Shown: positions 1-5,604 of the stretch, piece by piece | Layout: every line of letters begins with the position of its first letter | How positions within the stretch are numbered: position 1 is the first letter of the stretch | Source: Betaproteobacteria bacterium | Lineage (GTDB): Bacteria; Pseudomonadota; Gammaproteobacteria; Burkholderiales; SG8-41 | Reading direction: 5' to 3' | Length of the DNA: 7,604 nt | Assembly: GCA_021300125.1 (NCBI GenBank) | Contig: JAJTHX010000287.1 | Span: forward strand, 1 to 7,604 | Notes under the pieces: model-generated | The model's input: the letters and a program-made list of their open reading frames with translations, nothing else | Databases searched by the model: none | What the model was told of the DNA's origin: nothing | Program-made: the position numbers and the translations under genes

Positions 1-477
1 CACCACGTATGGCGAGTCGGTGAGCTCGACGCCGATGTGGGCAATGTGCGAGCCCAGCGGCCCCATGCTGAACGGGATCACATACATGGTGCGGCCGCGC
101 ATGCAGCCGTCGTAGAGCTTGCGCATGGTCGCCTTCATCTCTTCGGGCGCCACCCAGTTGTTGTTGGGACCGGCATCCTCGCGGTTGGGGCTGCAGACAA
201 AGGTACGGTCTTCCATCCGCGCCACATCATCGGGGTCGGAACGGGCGAGGAAGCAGCCGGGCCGTTTTTCCTGGTTGAGCCGGATCAGGGTGCCGGCGGA
301 CACCATCTCCGCGCACAGGCGGTCATATTCCTGCTGCGAACCGTCACACCAGACGATGCGCTCGGGCCGGGTCAGTTGGGCTACCTCGGCCACCCAGGCC
401 TTAAGGCGGGCATGGGTGACATATGAGGGTGCGTCCAGTGCGGACGCGAATTGCGCCGTGGGCGCGGGCTGATTCAT
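1..477 (-). CDS. pckG: Phosphoenolpyruvate carboxykinase (GTP), N-terminal part, cut by the left window edge
   Basis: Cytosolic enzyme that interconverts oxaloacetate + GTP with phosphoenolpyruvate + CO2 + GDP, the entry step of gluconeogenesis (or anaplerotic in reverse). I translated 159 codons from the ATG at 475-477; the frame stays open to base 1. Family signatures are clear: an [12 protein letters not shown] stretch (residues 78-89) carrying the arginine that contacts substrate in the animal enzyme, [14 protein letters not shown] (95-108), and [16 protein letters not shown] (128-143) running into ELTDSPYVV at the edge. The full protein is normally about 600 residues, so roughly a quarter is present; the GTP-binding and metal-binding parts lie outside. 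The GTP form is recognised by these motifs; the ATP form (pckA) is unrelated at this level. The start is supported by GAGGAG six bases upstream. The MFS gene upstream is on the same strand but 113 bp away, so pckG probably has its own promoter. Confidence 0.95.
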   Translation of the reverse strand, partial: MNQPAPTAQFASALDAPSYVTHARLKAWVAEVAQLTRPERIVWCDGSQQEYDRLCAEMVSAGTLIRLNQEKRPGCFLARSDPDDVARMEDRTFVCSPNREDAGPNNNWVAPEEMKATMRKLYDGCMRGRTMYVIPFSMGPLGSHIAHIGVELTDSPYVV

Positions 478-483
478 CTGAAG

Positions 484-489
484 CTCCTC
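484..489 (-). promoter_or_regulatory. Ribosome binding site of pckG
   Basis: The minus strand reads GAGGAG here, a strong Shine-Dalgarno sequence six bases from the pckG ATG (475-477). It fixes that start codon. It is the best Shine-Dalgarno match among the genes of the window. Confidence 0.75.
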
Positions 490-550
490 AAGACGAAATG
501 CGGAAAGCTTTGATTTTTATGGAGAATCCGGAAATGGCCTGAGCGGTACT

Positions 551-574
551 CCGGCATTCCCGGAAAAGGGCCGG
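551..574. other. Imperfect GC-rich hairpin in the gap between the MFS gene and pckG
   Basis: On the plus strand CCGG-catt-CCC, loop ggaaaa, then GGG-CCGG can fold into a 7 bp stem interrupted by a 4-base bulge, followed by ATTTTA. The T-rich side lies on the plus strand, whereas both flanking genes are read from the minus strand. It is therefore not a proper intrinsic terminator for the MFS gene. It may be a weak attenuating structure or chance in GC-rich DNA. The rest of the 113 bp gap holds an AT-rich patch (511-520) that could contain a pckG -10 region, without a convincing -35. Confidence 0.2.
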
Positions 575-590
575 ATTTTACCCGAATTGC

Positions 591-1766
591 TCAGGCGGCG
601 GCGGCTGCCGGGCGTTGACGCAGAACCAATATGGCCGCCCCGGTGAGCACCAGGAACGGAATCGCGCCGTAGTTCATCAGCTCCCAGCCGCGGGCATTGA
701 ACAGCCAGCCCGAGGACGCCGAACTGACCGCCATGGTGATGAAGATGGCCATGTCGTTGGCCCCCTGCACCTTGGCCTTTTCTGCCGGCGTATGCACTTC
801 GGTCAGCAGCGTAGTACCGCCGATGTACATGAAGTTCCATCCGACTCCCACCAGCATCAGAGCGACCCAGAAATGCATCACTTCGACCCCGGACAGGGCG
901 ATCGCCACGCAGGCCAGGCTGAGCAGCACCCCGATGAACATCACCCGGCGAACGCCAAAGCGCTTGATCAGCGAGCCGGTAACAAAAGAAGGCGCGAACA
1001 TCGCGATCACATGCCACTGGATGACGAAGGCCGCTTCGCTGAAGGGATGCGCGCAGGACTTCATCGCCAGCGGGGTCGCGGTCATCAGCAGGTTCATCAC
1101 GCCGTAGCCGACCATGCCGGAAAGCACCGCAACGATGAAGGCCGGCTGGCGCGCGATAACGGACAGCGGCCGACCCTGCGAGGCCTGGGTTTCTGCGGCC
1201 GGTGTCGGTATCCGCATCATCCGCTGCAGCGCCAGCGCCACCAGACAAAAACCGGTCAGCACCAGATAGCTGCCGAGGAATTCCGCTGGCAGCAGATCCT
1301 TGGTCAGTTTGCTCGTCTGCGGGCCGAGCACCCCGCCGACCAGACCGCCGGCCATCACCAGCGAGATCGCCCGGCTCTTGAAATCGGGCCCGGAGACATC
1401 GGCGGCGGCGAAGCGGTAGTACTGGCCGGAGGCGTTGTAGATGCCCATGATCAGCGTGCCAGCACAGAGCAGCCAGAAATTGTGGCTGTAGACCGCATAG
1501 CCGCAGACCAGTGCGCCGAGGATGCCGATCAGGGTGCCGATCGAGAAACCGTTGGCCCGGCCCACGCGCCGCATCAGCTGGGACATCGGCATCGTGGTGA
1601 GCGCGGCACCGATCACATAGCCGGTCACCGGCAGTGTCGCCAGCGATTTGTCGGTGGCGAGCAGGTAACCCGCGAGGCCGTTGATGGCGATCAGGATCGT
1701 GTTGTTGGTGAACAGCAGTGCCTGGGCGGCGCACAGCAGGCCAACGTTTCGGGTCTGATCTTTCAC
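591..1766 (-). CDS. MFS transporter, substrate unknown
   Basis: Inner-membrane transporter of 391 residues with the usual 12-helix major facilitator layout: hydrophobic segments fill about residues 8-180, then a polar central loop (about 186-205), then a second hydrophobic half to about 383. Degenerate copies of MFS motif A sit between helices 2-3 (QLMRRVGRANG, 63-73) and 8-9 (GSLIKRFGVRRV, 264-275). The stretch around GWNFMYIGGTTLLTE (309-323) followed by KAKVQGANDM (330-339) is typical of a proteobacterial/actinobacterial MFS subgroup whose substrate I cannot name. The start is GTG at 1764-1766, chosen because it lies 11 bp after the yfcG stop with a weak AAAGA element upstream and gives a normal N-terminus. 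It is probably co-transcribed with and translationally coupled to yfcG. The C-terminus ends in an alanine run. A detoxification or efflux role alongside the glutathione enzyme is inference only. Confidence 0.9.
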   Translation of the reverse strand: MKDQTRNVGLLCAAQALLFTNNTILIAINGLAGYLLATDKSLATLPVTGYVIGAALTTMPMSQLMRRVGRANGFSIGTLIGILGALVCGYAVYSHNFWLLCAGTLIMGIYNASGQYYRFAAADVSGPDFKSRAISLVMAGGLVGGVLGPQTSKLTKDLLPAEFLGSYLVLTGFCLVALALQRMMRIPTPAAETQASQGRPLSVIARQPAFIVAVLSGMVGYGVMNLLMTATPLAMKSCAHPFSEAAFVIQWHVIAMFAPSFVTGSLIKRFGVRRVMFIGVLLSLACVAIALSGVEVMHFWVALMLVGVGWNFMYIGGTTLLTEVHTPAEKAKVQGANDMAIFITMAVSSASSGWLFNARGWELMNYGAIPFLVLTGAAILVLRQRPAAAAA

Positions 1767-1777
1767 CGGGCCGTCTT

Positions 1778-2473
1778 TCAGCGCCTCTGGAACTGGGTCT
1801 TGCCGAACATCACCTCGCGCGCCTTGTCGTCCACGGGGTTGCTGTTCGATTCCGCGGCCAGGACCTGCAGCGCCCGCTGCACCGCCGGACGCGCGTTGAT
1901 CGCGTCGAACCAGCGCCTGACGCTGGGATATTCGTTCATGTCGATGCCGCGGCTCTCAGCACCGCGCATCCACGGAAAGATCGCCATGTCGGCAATCGAA
2001 TAGTCATCACAGGCAACGAAACGCGATTCGGCAAGGCGCTTGTCGAGCACATGCGTGAGGCGGTTGGCCTCATTGGTGTAGCGCTCAATCGCGTAGTCGA
2101 TGTTGTCCCTGGCGTAGCGGCGGAAATGATTGGCCTGGCCGAACATCGGGCCAACACCGCCCATCTGCCACATCAGCCATTGGATGCAGGTCCAGCGCTG
2201 TGCCAGGTCATCGGGCAGGAATTTGCCGGTCTTGGATGCAAGGTAGAGGAGGATCGCACCCGACTCCATCAGGGACAGCGGTTTGCCGCCGGGTCCGTCG
2301 GGATCGACAATCGCGGGTATGCGGTTGTTGGGGCTGATCTTCAGGAACTCGGGCTTGAACTGATGTCCGGTACGGATGTTCACACCATGGACGCGGTACG
2401 GAAGCCCGGTCTCCTCGAGCATGATGTGGATCTTGTGGCCGTTGGGCGTGGCCCAGCTGTAGAGCTCGATCAT
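1778..2473 (-). CDS. yfcG: Glutathione transferase family protein, YfcG-type disulfide-bond oxidoreductase
   Basis: Cytosolic glutathione-dependent enzyme of 231 residues with a thioredoxin-like N-terminal domain (about 1-85) and an all-helical C-terminal domain (about 90-205). It resembles E. coli YfcG, which has little classic transferase activity but reduces disulfides using bound glutathione. The N-terminus MIELYSWATPNGHKI keeps Thr9 and Asn11, the positions YfcG uses at the glutathione site instead of Tyr/Ser/Cys. SPNNRIPAI (47-55, with the cis-proline of the fold), ESGAILLYLA (70-79), WQMGGVGPM (102-110) and YAIERY (127-132) also match. The tail beyond residue 206 extends past the helical domain. 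I chose the ATG at 2471-2473 over an in-frame start 14 codons further out (2515) because it gives the canonical N-terminus and has GGGGA six bases upstream. The MFS gene follows after 11 bp. The symbol rests on similarity; a paralogue such as YghU is less likely because of length. Confidence 0.9.
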   Translation of the reverse strand: MIELYSWATPNGHKIHIMLEETGLPYRVHGVNIRTGHQFKPEFLKISPNNRIPAIVDPDGPGGKPLSLMESGAILLYLASKTGKFLPDDLAQRWTCIQWLMWQMGGVGPMFGQANHFRRYARDNIDYAIERYTNEANRLTHVLDKRLAESRFVACDDYSIADMAIFPWMRGAESRGIDMNEYPSVRRWFDAINARPAVQRALQVLAAESNSNPVDDKAREVMFGKTQFQRR

Positions 2474-2500
2474 CGCGTTTCCCCATGAGTTAGCCAATCG

Positions 2501-2506
2501 AGTATA
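2501..2506 (-). promoter_or_regulatory. Candidate -10 element of yfcG
   Basis: The minus strand reads TATACT, five of six matches to TATAAT, placed so that transcription would start near 2494 and leave a leader of about 20 bases containing the yfcG Shine-Dalgarno. No recognisable -35 hexamer lies 16-18 bp further upstream, where the sequence is GC-rich. The position in the only AT-rich spot of the divergent gap favours it, but it is unproven. Confidence 0.35.
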
Positions 2507-2530
2507 GCGCAGCAACAGGATCGCCCCGCC

Positions 2531-2554
2531 GCATGGCGTTGTGCATGGCTCTGT
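2531..2554. repeat. Imperfect tandem 12-bp repeat at the start of the second MFS gene
   Basis: GCATGGCGTTGT (2531-2542) is followed directly by GCATGGCTCTGT (2543-2554); ten of twelve positions match. It lies between the divergent genes yfcG and the MFS gene and overlaps the proposed GTG start at 2541. It could be a paired regulator half-site or a small local duplication. If it is regulatory, the true MFS start would be expected downstream, for example the TTG at 2568. Confidence 0.4.
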
Positions 2555-3800
2555 TAAGCTGCAGCGCTTGAAACGCCTCGACCTGCACCGACTGCTGCTG
2601 CCCCCGGGGACCTCGCGAGATGCCGCGCCCCTGCTCGCCGCACGCGCATTGCGCGCCTTCGGCGACGGCTTCGTCAGCCTGCTGCTGCCTTACTACCTGA
2701 CGCTGCTTGGCTACAATGCCTTTCAGATCGGACTGCTGATCACGGCCACCCTGCTCGGTTCGGGCCTGCTCACGCTAGCGGTGGGTTTTATCGCCCACCG
2801 CCATCCGGCACGGCAGCTGCTCTACGCCGGCAGCCTGCTAATGGCGGCAACCGGCTTCGCCATGGCGACCGTGAGCGATTTCTGGCCGCTGCTGGCAGTG
2901 GCCGTGGTCGGCACGCTGAACCCGGCGGCCAATGATGTCACCCCGATCACACCCCTGGAGCAGACATTGCTCGCGCGCGCCACCAGCGCCGAATCGCGCA
3001 CCGCGCTGTTCGCTCGGCACAGCCTGATCGGGGCGCTGGTCGCGGCATTCGGGGCGCAGGCGGCAGGACTGCCCGCACTGGCCGGTGACGATGCTGCGGC
3101 ACAGCTCGAAGCGGTGCGCGGGATGTTCGTGTTCTATGCCCTGCTCGGACTGGCCAGTTTTGCGCTGTATCGCCGCCTCTCGCCGCTCGCCGGGCATGGC
3201 AGCGGTGAGCAGACTGTCGCGCTGGGTCCTTCGCGCGGCATCGTCTATCGCCTTGCCGCCCTGTTCAGTCTGGACTCATTTGCCGGCGGATTCGCGGTGC
3301 AGTCGTTGCTCGCGCTGTGGCTGTTGCAGCGCTTTGAACTGTCGGTCAGCGCAACCGCAATGATTTTTTTCTGGGCCGGACTGCTCACCGCCTTCTCCCA
3401 ACTTGCGGCCGTGCCGGTGGCACGGCGCTTCGGACTGGTCAACACCATGGTGTTCACGCACCTGCCCGCGAATCTGTTCCTGGTAATGGTGCCGCTGATG
3501 CCGACGCTGGAGCTGGCACTGCTGTTCCTGCTGCTGCGAAGCGCACTGTCCTCGATGGATGTACCGGTGCGCACCTCCTATGTAATGGCGGTGGTGACAC
3601 CAGGCGAGCGGCCCGCCGCAGCAAGCCTGACCGCGGTGCCGCGCAGTCTCGCCAGCGCGCTGAGCCCGACATTGGCTGGCGCCCTGCTCGCCGCCTCGCC
3701 TTTCGGCTGGCCGCTGGTGATCTGCGGCACACTGAAAATCGCCTACGACCTGGCACTGCTGCGCATGTTCAGTCGAATCAAGCCACCGGAAGAGCGTTAA
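2541..3800 (+). CDS. MFS transporter, second and unrelated to the first, substrate unknown
   Basis: Predicted inner-membrane protein of 419 residues from the GTG at 2541. It has about 12 hydrophobic helices in two halves (about 30-210 and 235-405) separated by a polar loop (about 212-232). Characteristic segments are ALRAFGDGFVSLLLPYYL (36-53), TATLLGSGLLTLA (68-80), FWPLLAVAVVGTLNP (114-128), PLEQTLLA (138-145) and RTALFARHSL (153-162). I associate this pattern with an uncharacterised proteobacterial MFS group. The start is uncertain: neither GTG 2541 nor the in-frame TTG at 2568 has a good Shine-Dalgarno, and an in-frame TAG at 2505-2507 limits extension. Starting at TTG would remove nine residues outside the membrane part. 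It diverges from yfcG and ends in TAA overlapping the TAA of the convergent ygfX. A run of seven T (3364-3370) encodes part of a helix. Confidence 0.88.
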   Translation: MHGSVKLQRLKRLDLHRLLLPPGTSRDAAPLLAARALRAFGDGFVSLLLPYYLTLLGYNAFQIGLLITATLLGSGLLTLAVGFIAHRHPARQLLYAGSLLMAATGFAMATVSDFWPLLAVAVVGTLNPAANDVTPITPLEQTLLARATSAESRTALFARHSLIGALVAAFGAQAAGLPALAGDDAAAQLEAVRGMFVFYALLGLASFALYRRLSPLAGHGSGEQTVALGPSRGIVYRLAALFSLDSFAGGFAVQSLLALWLLQRFELSVSATAMIFFWAGLLTAFSQLAAVPVARRFGLVNTMVFTHLPANLFLVMVPLMPTLELALLFLLLRSALSSMDVPVRTSYVMAVVTPGERPAAASLTAVPRSLASALSPTLAGALLAASPFGWPLVICGTLKIAYDLALLRMFSRIKPPEER

Positions 3801-4249
3801 CCCGTATCGTCCGCTTCGGGCGCCGGACCCAAGCGCAGCCATACCCTCAGGCGCCGCAGTTCGTCGGCATCCAAAGCATCGGCCGCGAGCACCACATGGC
3901 TGCAACCCCTGGGTGCATGTTCAATGTTGAGTACGCACCAGCGCGGCCCGACCGTGCTGCTCCCCGCGACCCTGCCGCTGCGCCAGCGGCCGTCACCCAA
4001 CCTGAGCTGGACGCGTTCGCGGTCTTCGAAACGCAGGGCTCGCACGGCGCCGGCACCAAGACGCAGCGCATGGCGGCGGATGCTCCAGGCCGCGCTCGCC
4101 AGGATCGCAAGCGCCGCGCATGCCTGCGCAAAGGCAGGCAGCGGCAAGAGCCCCGGCAGCACCAGCGCGGCGCCATGCACCACGAGCAGCACCGTCACCA
4201 ACCGCGGCGAGGCACGTAATTCGAGCAGGGGCAGGCTCGGGGTTTCCAC
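3797..4249 (-). CDS. ygfX: YgfX-family membrane protein (CptA-like), without its usual sdhE partner
   Basis: Small membrane protein of 150 residues. E. coli YgfX (once named CptA) is an inner-membrane protein encoded with SdhE/CptB, the flavinylation factor. It has been described both as a cell-division/morphology toxin and as an SdhE partner affecting redox metabolism. Seen here: a short N-terminus with LELRASPRL (9-17), two close hydrophobic segments (about 18-36 and 39-57) joined by a short loop, a basic turn WSIRRHALRL (55-64), then a soluble beta-rich domain. The end, HVVLAADALDADELRRLRVWL (118-138), matches the family's LAADSMDEAEWRDLRRIL pattern. The start is GTG at 4247-4249, chosen by fit to the family; there is no clear Shine-Dalgarno. 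It diverges from ygfZ, as in enterobacteria, but the roughly 170 bp between them has no room for sdhE. Its TAA stop shares TTAA with the convergent MFS gene. Confidence 0.72.
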   Translation of the reverse strand: METPSLPLLELRASPRLVTVLLVVHGAALVLPGLLPLPAFAQACAALAILASAAWSIRRHALRLGAGAVRALRFEDRERVQLRLGDGRWRSGRVAGSSTVGPRWCVLNIEHAPRGCSHVVLAADALDADELRRLRVWLRLGPAPEADDTG

Positions 4250-4289
4250 GCCGGTATTGCAACCGATCCGGAGCGGCTCGGCAATGGTT

Positions 4290-4356
4290 TTGATGTCTTG
4301 TTCATCACGCTGTTTTCGTTGGATAATTTTTCTTGCATCGGAAACGGGGCTATGAT
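4290..4356 (+). promoter_or_regulatory. AT-rich region between ygfX and ygfZ with candidate promoter elements
   Basis: The 169 bp divergent gap contains the longest AT-rich stretch of the window. On the plus strand, GATAAT (4322-4327) lies 18 bp after TTGTTC (4298-4303), and TATGAT (4351-4356) lies further down without a good -35. Either could drive ygfZ. From TATGAT to the ygfZ ATG the leader (about 4363-4418) is strikingly pyrimidine-rich and lacks a Shine-Dalgarno. I found no equally good element for ygfX on the other strand. Confidence 0.35.
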
Positions 4357-4418
4357 CAAGGCCTGTGGGTCATCCCCCCTGTTTTTGCTTTGCGCCCTGT
4401 TTCTTCGTCTCCGTCGCC

Positions 4419-5303
4419 ATGCCACTCGTCCAACTCACCGATTTCGCGCTGTTGCGGTTCAGTGGCGCCGATGCGCGGGATTTCCTGCAAGGCCAACTGA
4501 CCTGCGACGTCATCGCGCTGCAGCCCGGCAGAGGCAGTTATGGCGGCTACTGCACGCCCAAGGGCCGCTTGCTCGCCAGCTTTCTGCTCGTGAACGAAGG
4601 CGAAACCTGCGCCATGGTCCTCCCGGCAGCCCTGGCGGAGGTCATACGCAAGCGGCTGACGATGTATGTGCTGCGTTCCAAGGTCAGCATCAGCGCCCCG
4701 CCAGCGGTACTGCTCGGGGCCCATGGCGACGATGGCAGCAAAGCGCTCGGACCGCTGCAGATCGCGGCGCCGGACTCGTTGCAACAGGCTGTAGTCGCAG
4801 GCGAGCGCTGCGCCATTCGCCTGCCCGGAAACCGCTTGATGATCATGGTACCGGACACAGACAGCCTCCCGGCACTGGCCGCTGACGACGGCGGCTGGCA
4901 ACGGCAGGACATCGAGGCCGGGATTCCTTTCATCCTGCCCGCCACCCAGGAACAGTTCGTGCCGCAGATGGTCAACTTCGATCTCATCGGCGCACTGAGT
5001 TACAGCAAAGGCTGCTACCCTGGCCAGGAGATCGTCGCTCGCACGCATTATCTGGGGCGGCTCAAACAGCGCATGTATCGCGTCTCCGCACCGGCGGTTC
5101 TGGCTCCTGGAGACAAGCTCTATTGCGCCGGGTTGGGCGATCAGGCTGCCGGCATGATCGTCAACGCTGCCGCTGTCAGCGATGGCAGATACGAAGCGCT
5201 GGCCGTCCTGCAAACGGCCAATGCCGGCAGTGCGACCTACCATGCCGGATCGTTGCAGGGTCCGGCCCTGTTGATTGAATCCCTGCCTTACACCGTGAGC
5301 TGA
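4419..5303 (+). CDS. ygfZ: YgfZ, folate-binding Fe-S cluster assembly/repair protein (GcvT-like fold)
   Basis: Cytosolic 294-residue protein of the YgfZ/Iba57 family, relatives of the glycine-cleavage T-protein. In E. coli YgfZ binds tetrahydrofolate and supports maturation or repair of certain Fe-S enzymes, especially under oxidative stress. The diagnostic signature KGCYPGQE is present at residues 197-204 with its conserved Cys199, followed by IVARTHYLGRLKQRMYR (205-221). N-terminal family elements are also clear: RFSGADARDFLQGQLTCDV (13-31) and GYCTPKGRLLA (43-53). DIEAGIPFI (164-172) matches the usual segment before the signature. I chose the ATG at 4419 over an in-frame GTG at 4365 because the earlier start would add a Cys/Phe-rich 18-residue extension foreign to the family; neither has a Shine-Dalgarno. 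It heads a tight row with the DUF4936 gene (3 bp gap) and the NRDE gene, and is divergent from ygfX. Length is slightly below E. coli YgfZ (326). Confidence 0.95.
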   Translation: MPLVQLTDFALLRFSGADARDFLQGQLTCDVIALQPGRGSYGGYCTPKGRLLASFLLVNEGETCAMVLPAALAEVIRKRLTMYVLRSKVSISAPPAVLLGAHGDDGSKALGPLQIAAPDSLQQAVVAGERCAIRLPGNRLMIMVPDTDSLPALAADDGGWQRQDIEAGIPFILPATQEQFVPQMVNFDLIGALSYSKGCYPGQEIVARTHYLGRLKQRMYRVSAPAVLAPGDKLYCAGLGDQAAGMIVNAAAVSDGRYEALAVLQTANAGSATYHAGSLQGPALLIESLPYTVS

Positions 5304-5306
5304 ACC

Positions 5307-5588
5307 ATGTCCTGTAACTACTACATTTATTACCGTGTCGATGCCGCCAAGACCGGCCCCGGCGCAGTCGCAGTCGAATTTCTGCTTGACGCAGTAAAGC
5401 GGGAAACCGGCATTGCCGGACGCGCGCTGAAAAAGCGCAACGAGCCGCTGCTGTGGATGGAAATCTACGAAAACGTCGTCGACGAGGCCAAGTTCGAATG
5501 GGCGCTGGCCGAAGCTGCTGCAGCCTCCGGCATCGCGAACCTGCTGCAGGCCGGCAGTTCGCGCCACACCGAGTGTTTCAGCGCCTGA
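5307..5588 (+). CDS. DUF4936 family protein, function unknown
   Basis: Small soluble protein of 93 residues with no signal peptide or membrane segment. It matches the DUF4936 pattern: YYIYYRV at the N-terminus (5-11), GIAGRALKKRNEPLLWMEIYENV in the middle (35-57), and a final RHTECF (86-91). The order of predicted elements is strand, helix (about 19-34), strand (37-44), strand (48-57), helix (59-75), strand (86-92). That is the layout of ferredoxin-like dimeric alpha/beta-barrel proteins such as ABM monooxygenases and Dabb stress proteins; the resemblance is my inference from the sequence. The ATG lies 3 bp after the ygfZ stop with no strong Shine-Dalgarno, so translational coupling to ygfZ is likely. 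The position suggests a role linked to YgfZ, but none is established to my knowledge. Confidence 0.85.
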   Translation: MSCNYYIYYRVDAAKTGPGAVAVEFLLDAVKRETGIAGRALKKRNEPLLWMEIYENVVDEAKFEWALAEAAAASGIANLLQAGSSRHTECFSA

Positions 5589-5604
5589 GGAGCTGACGGC
5601 TGCG

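Noticed and set aside
551..574. Hairpin after the first MFS gene as an intrinsic terminator
   Set aside because: The T-rich flank is on the plus strand while the genes are transcribed from the minus strand, and the stem has a 4-base bulge; kept only as a low-confidence structure.
517..1734. Minus-strand frame of 405 codons in another phase of the first MFS gene
   Set aside because: It is a shifted copy of the MFS gene: the in-phase 391-residue product has clear membrane helices and MFS motifs, whereas this one is an arginine-rich low-complexity product.
615..2003. Open plus-strand frame of 462 codons antisense to the MFS gene and yfcG
   Set aside because: It crosses two well-supported genes on the other strand, its product is rich in Arg, His, Gln and Gly with no recognisable domain, and it is explained by the GC-rich codon bias of the opposite strand.
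2474..2515. Longer start for yfcG, adding 14 residues
   Set aside because: The internal ATG gives the canonical MIELYS N-terminus with GGGGA at good spacing; the longer form would place the candidate -10 element inside the coding region.
4365..4418. Upstream GTG start for ygfZ, adding 18 residues
   Set aside because: The extension is Cys/Phe-rich and unlike YgfZ N-termini, and the nearest AAGG lies too close to the GTG to serve as a ribosome site.
4195..4425. Minus-strand frame upstream of ygfX considered as a possible sdhE
   Set aside because: Its 76-residue product shows none of the SdhE features (such as the conserved RGxxE region) and overlaps ygfX in another phase.
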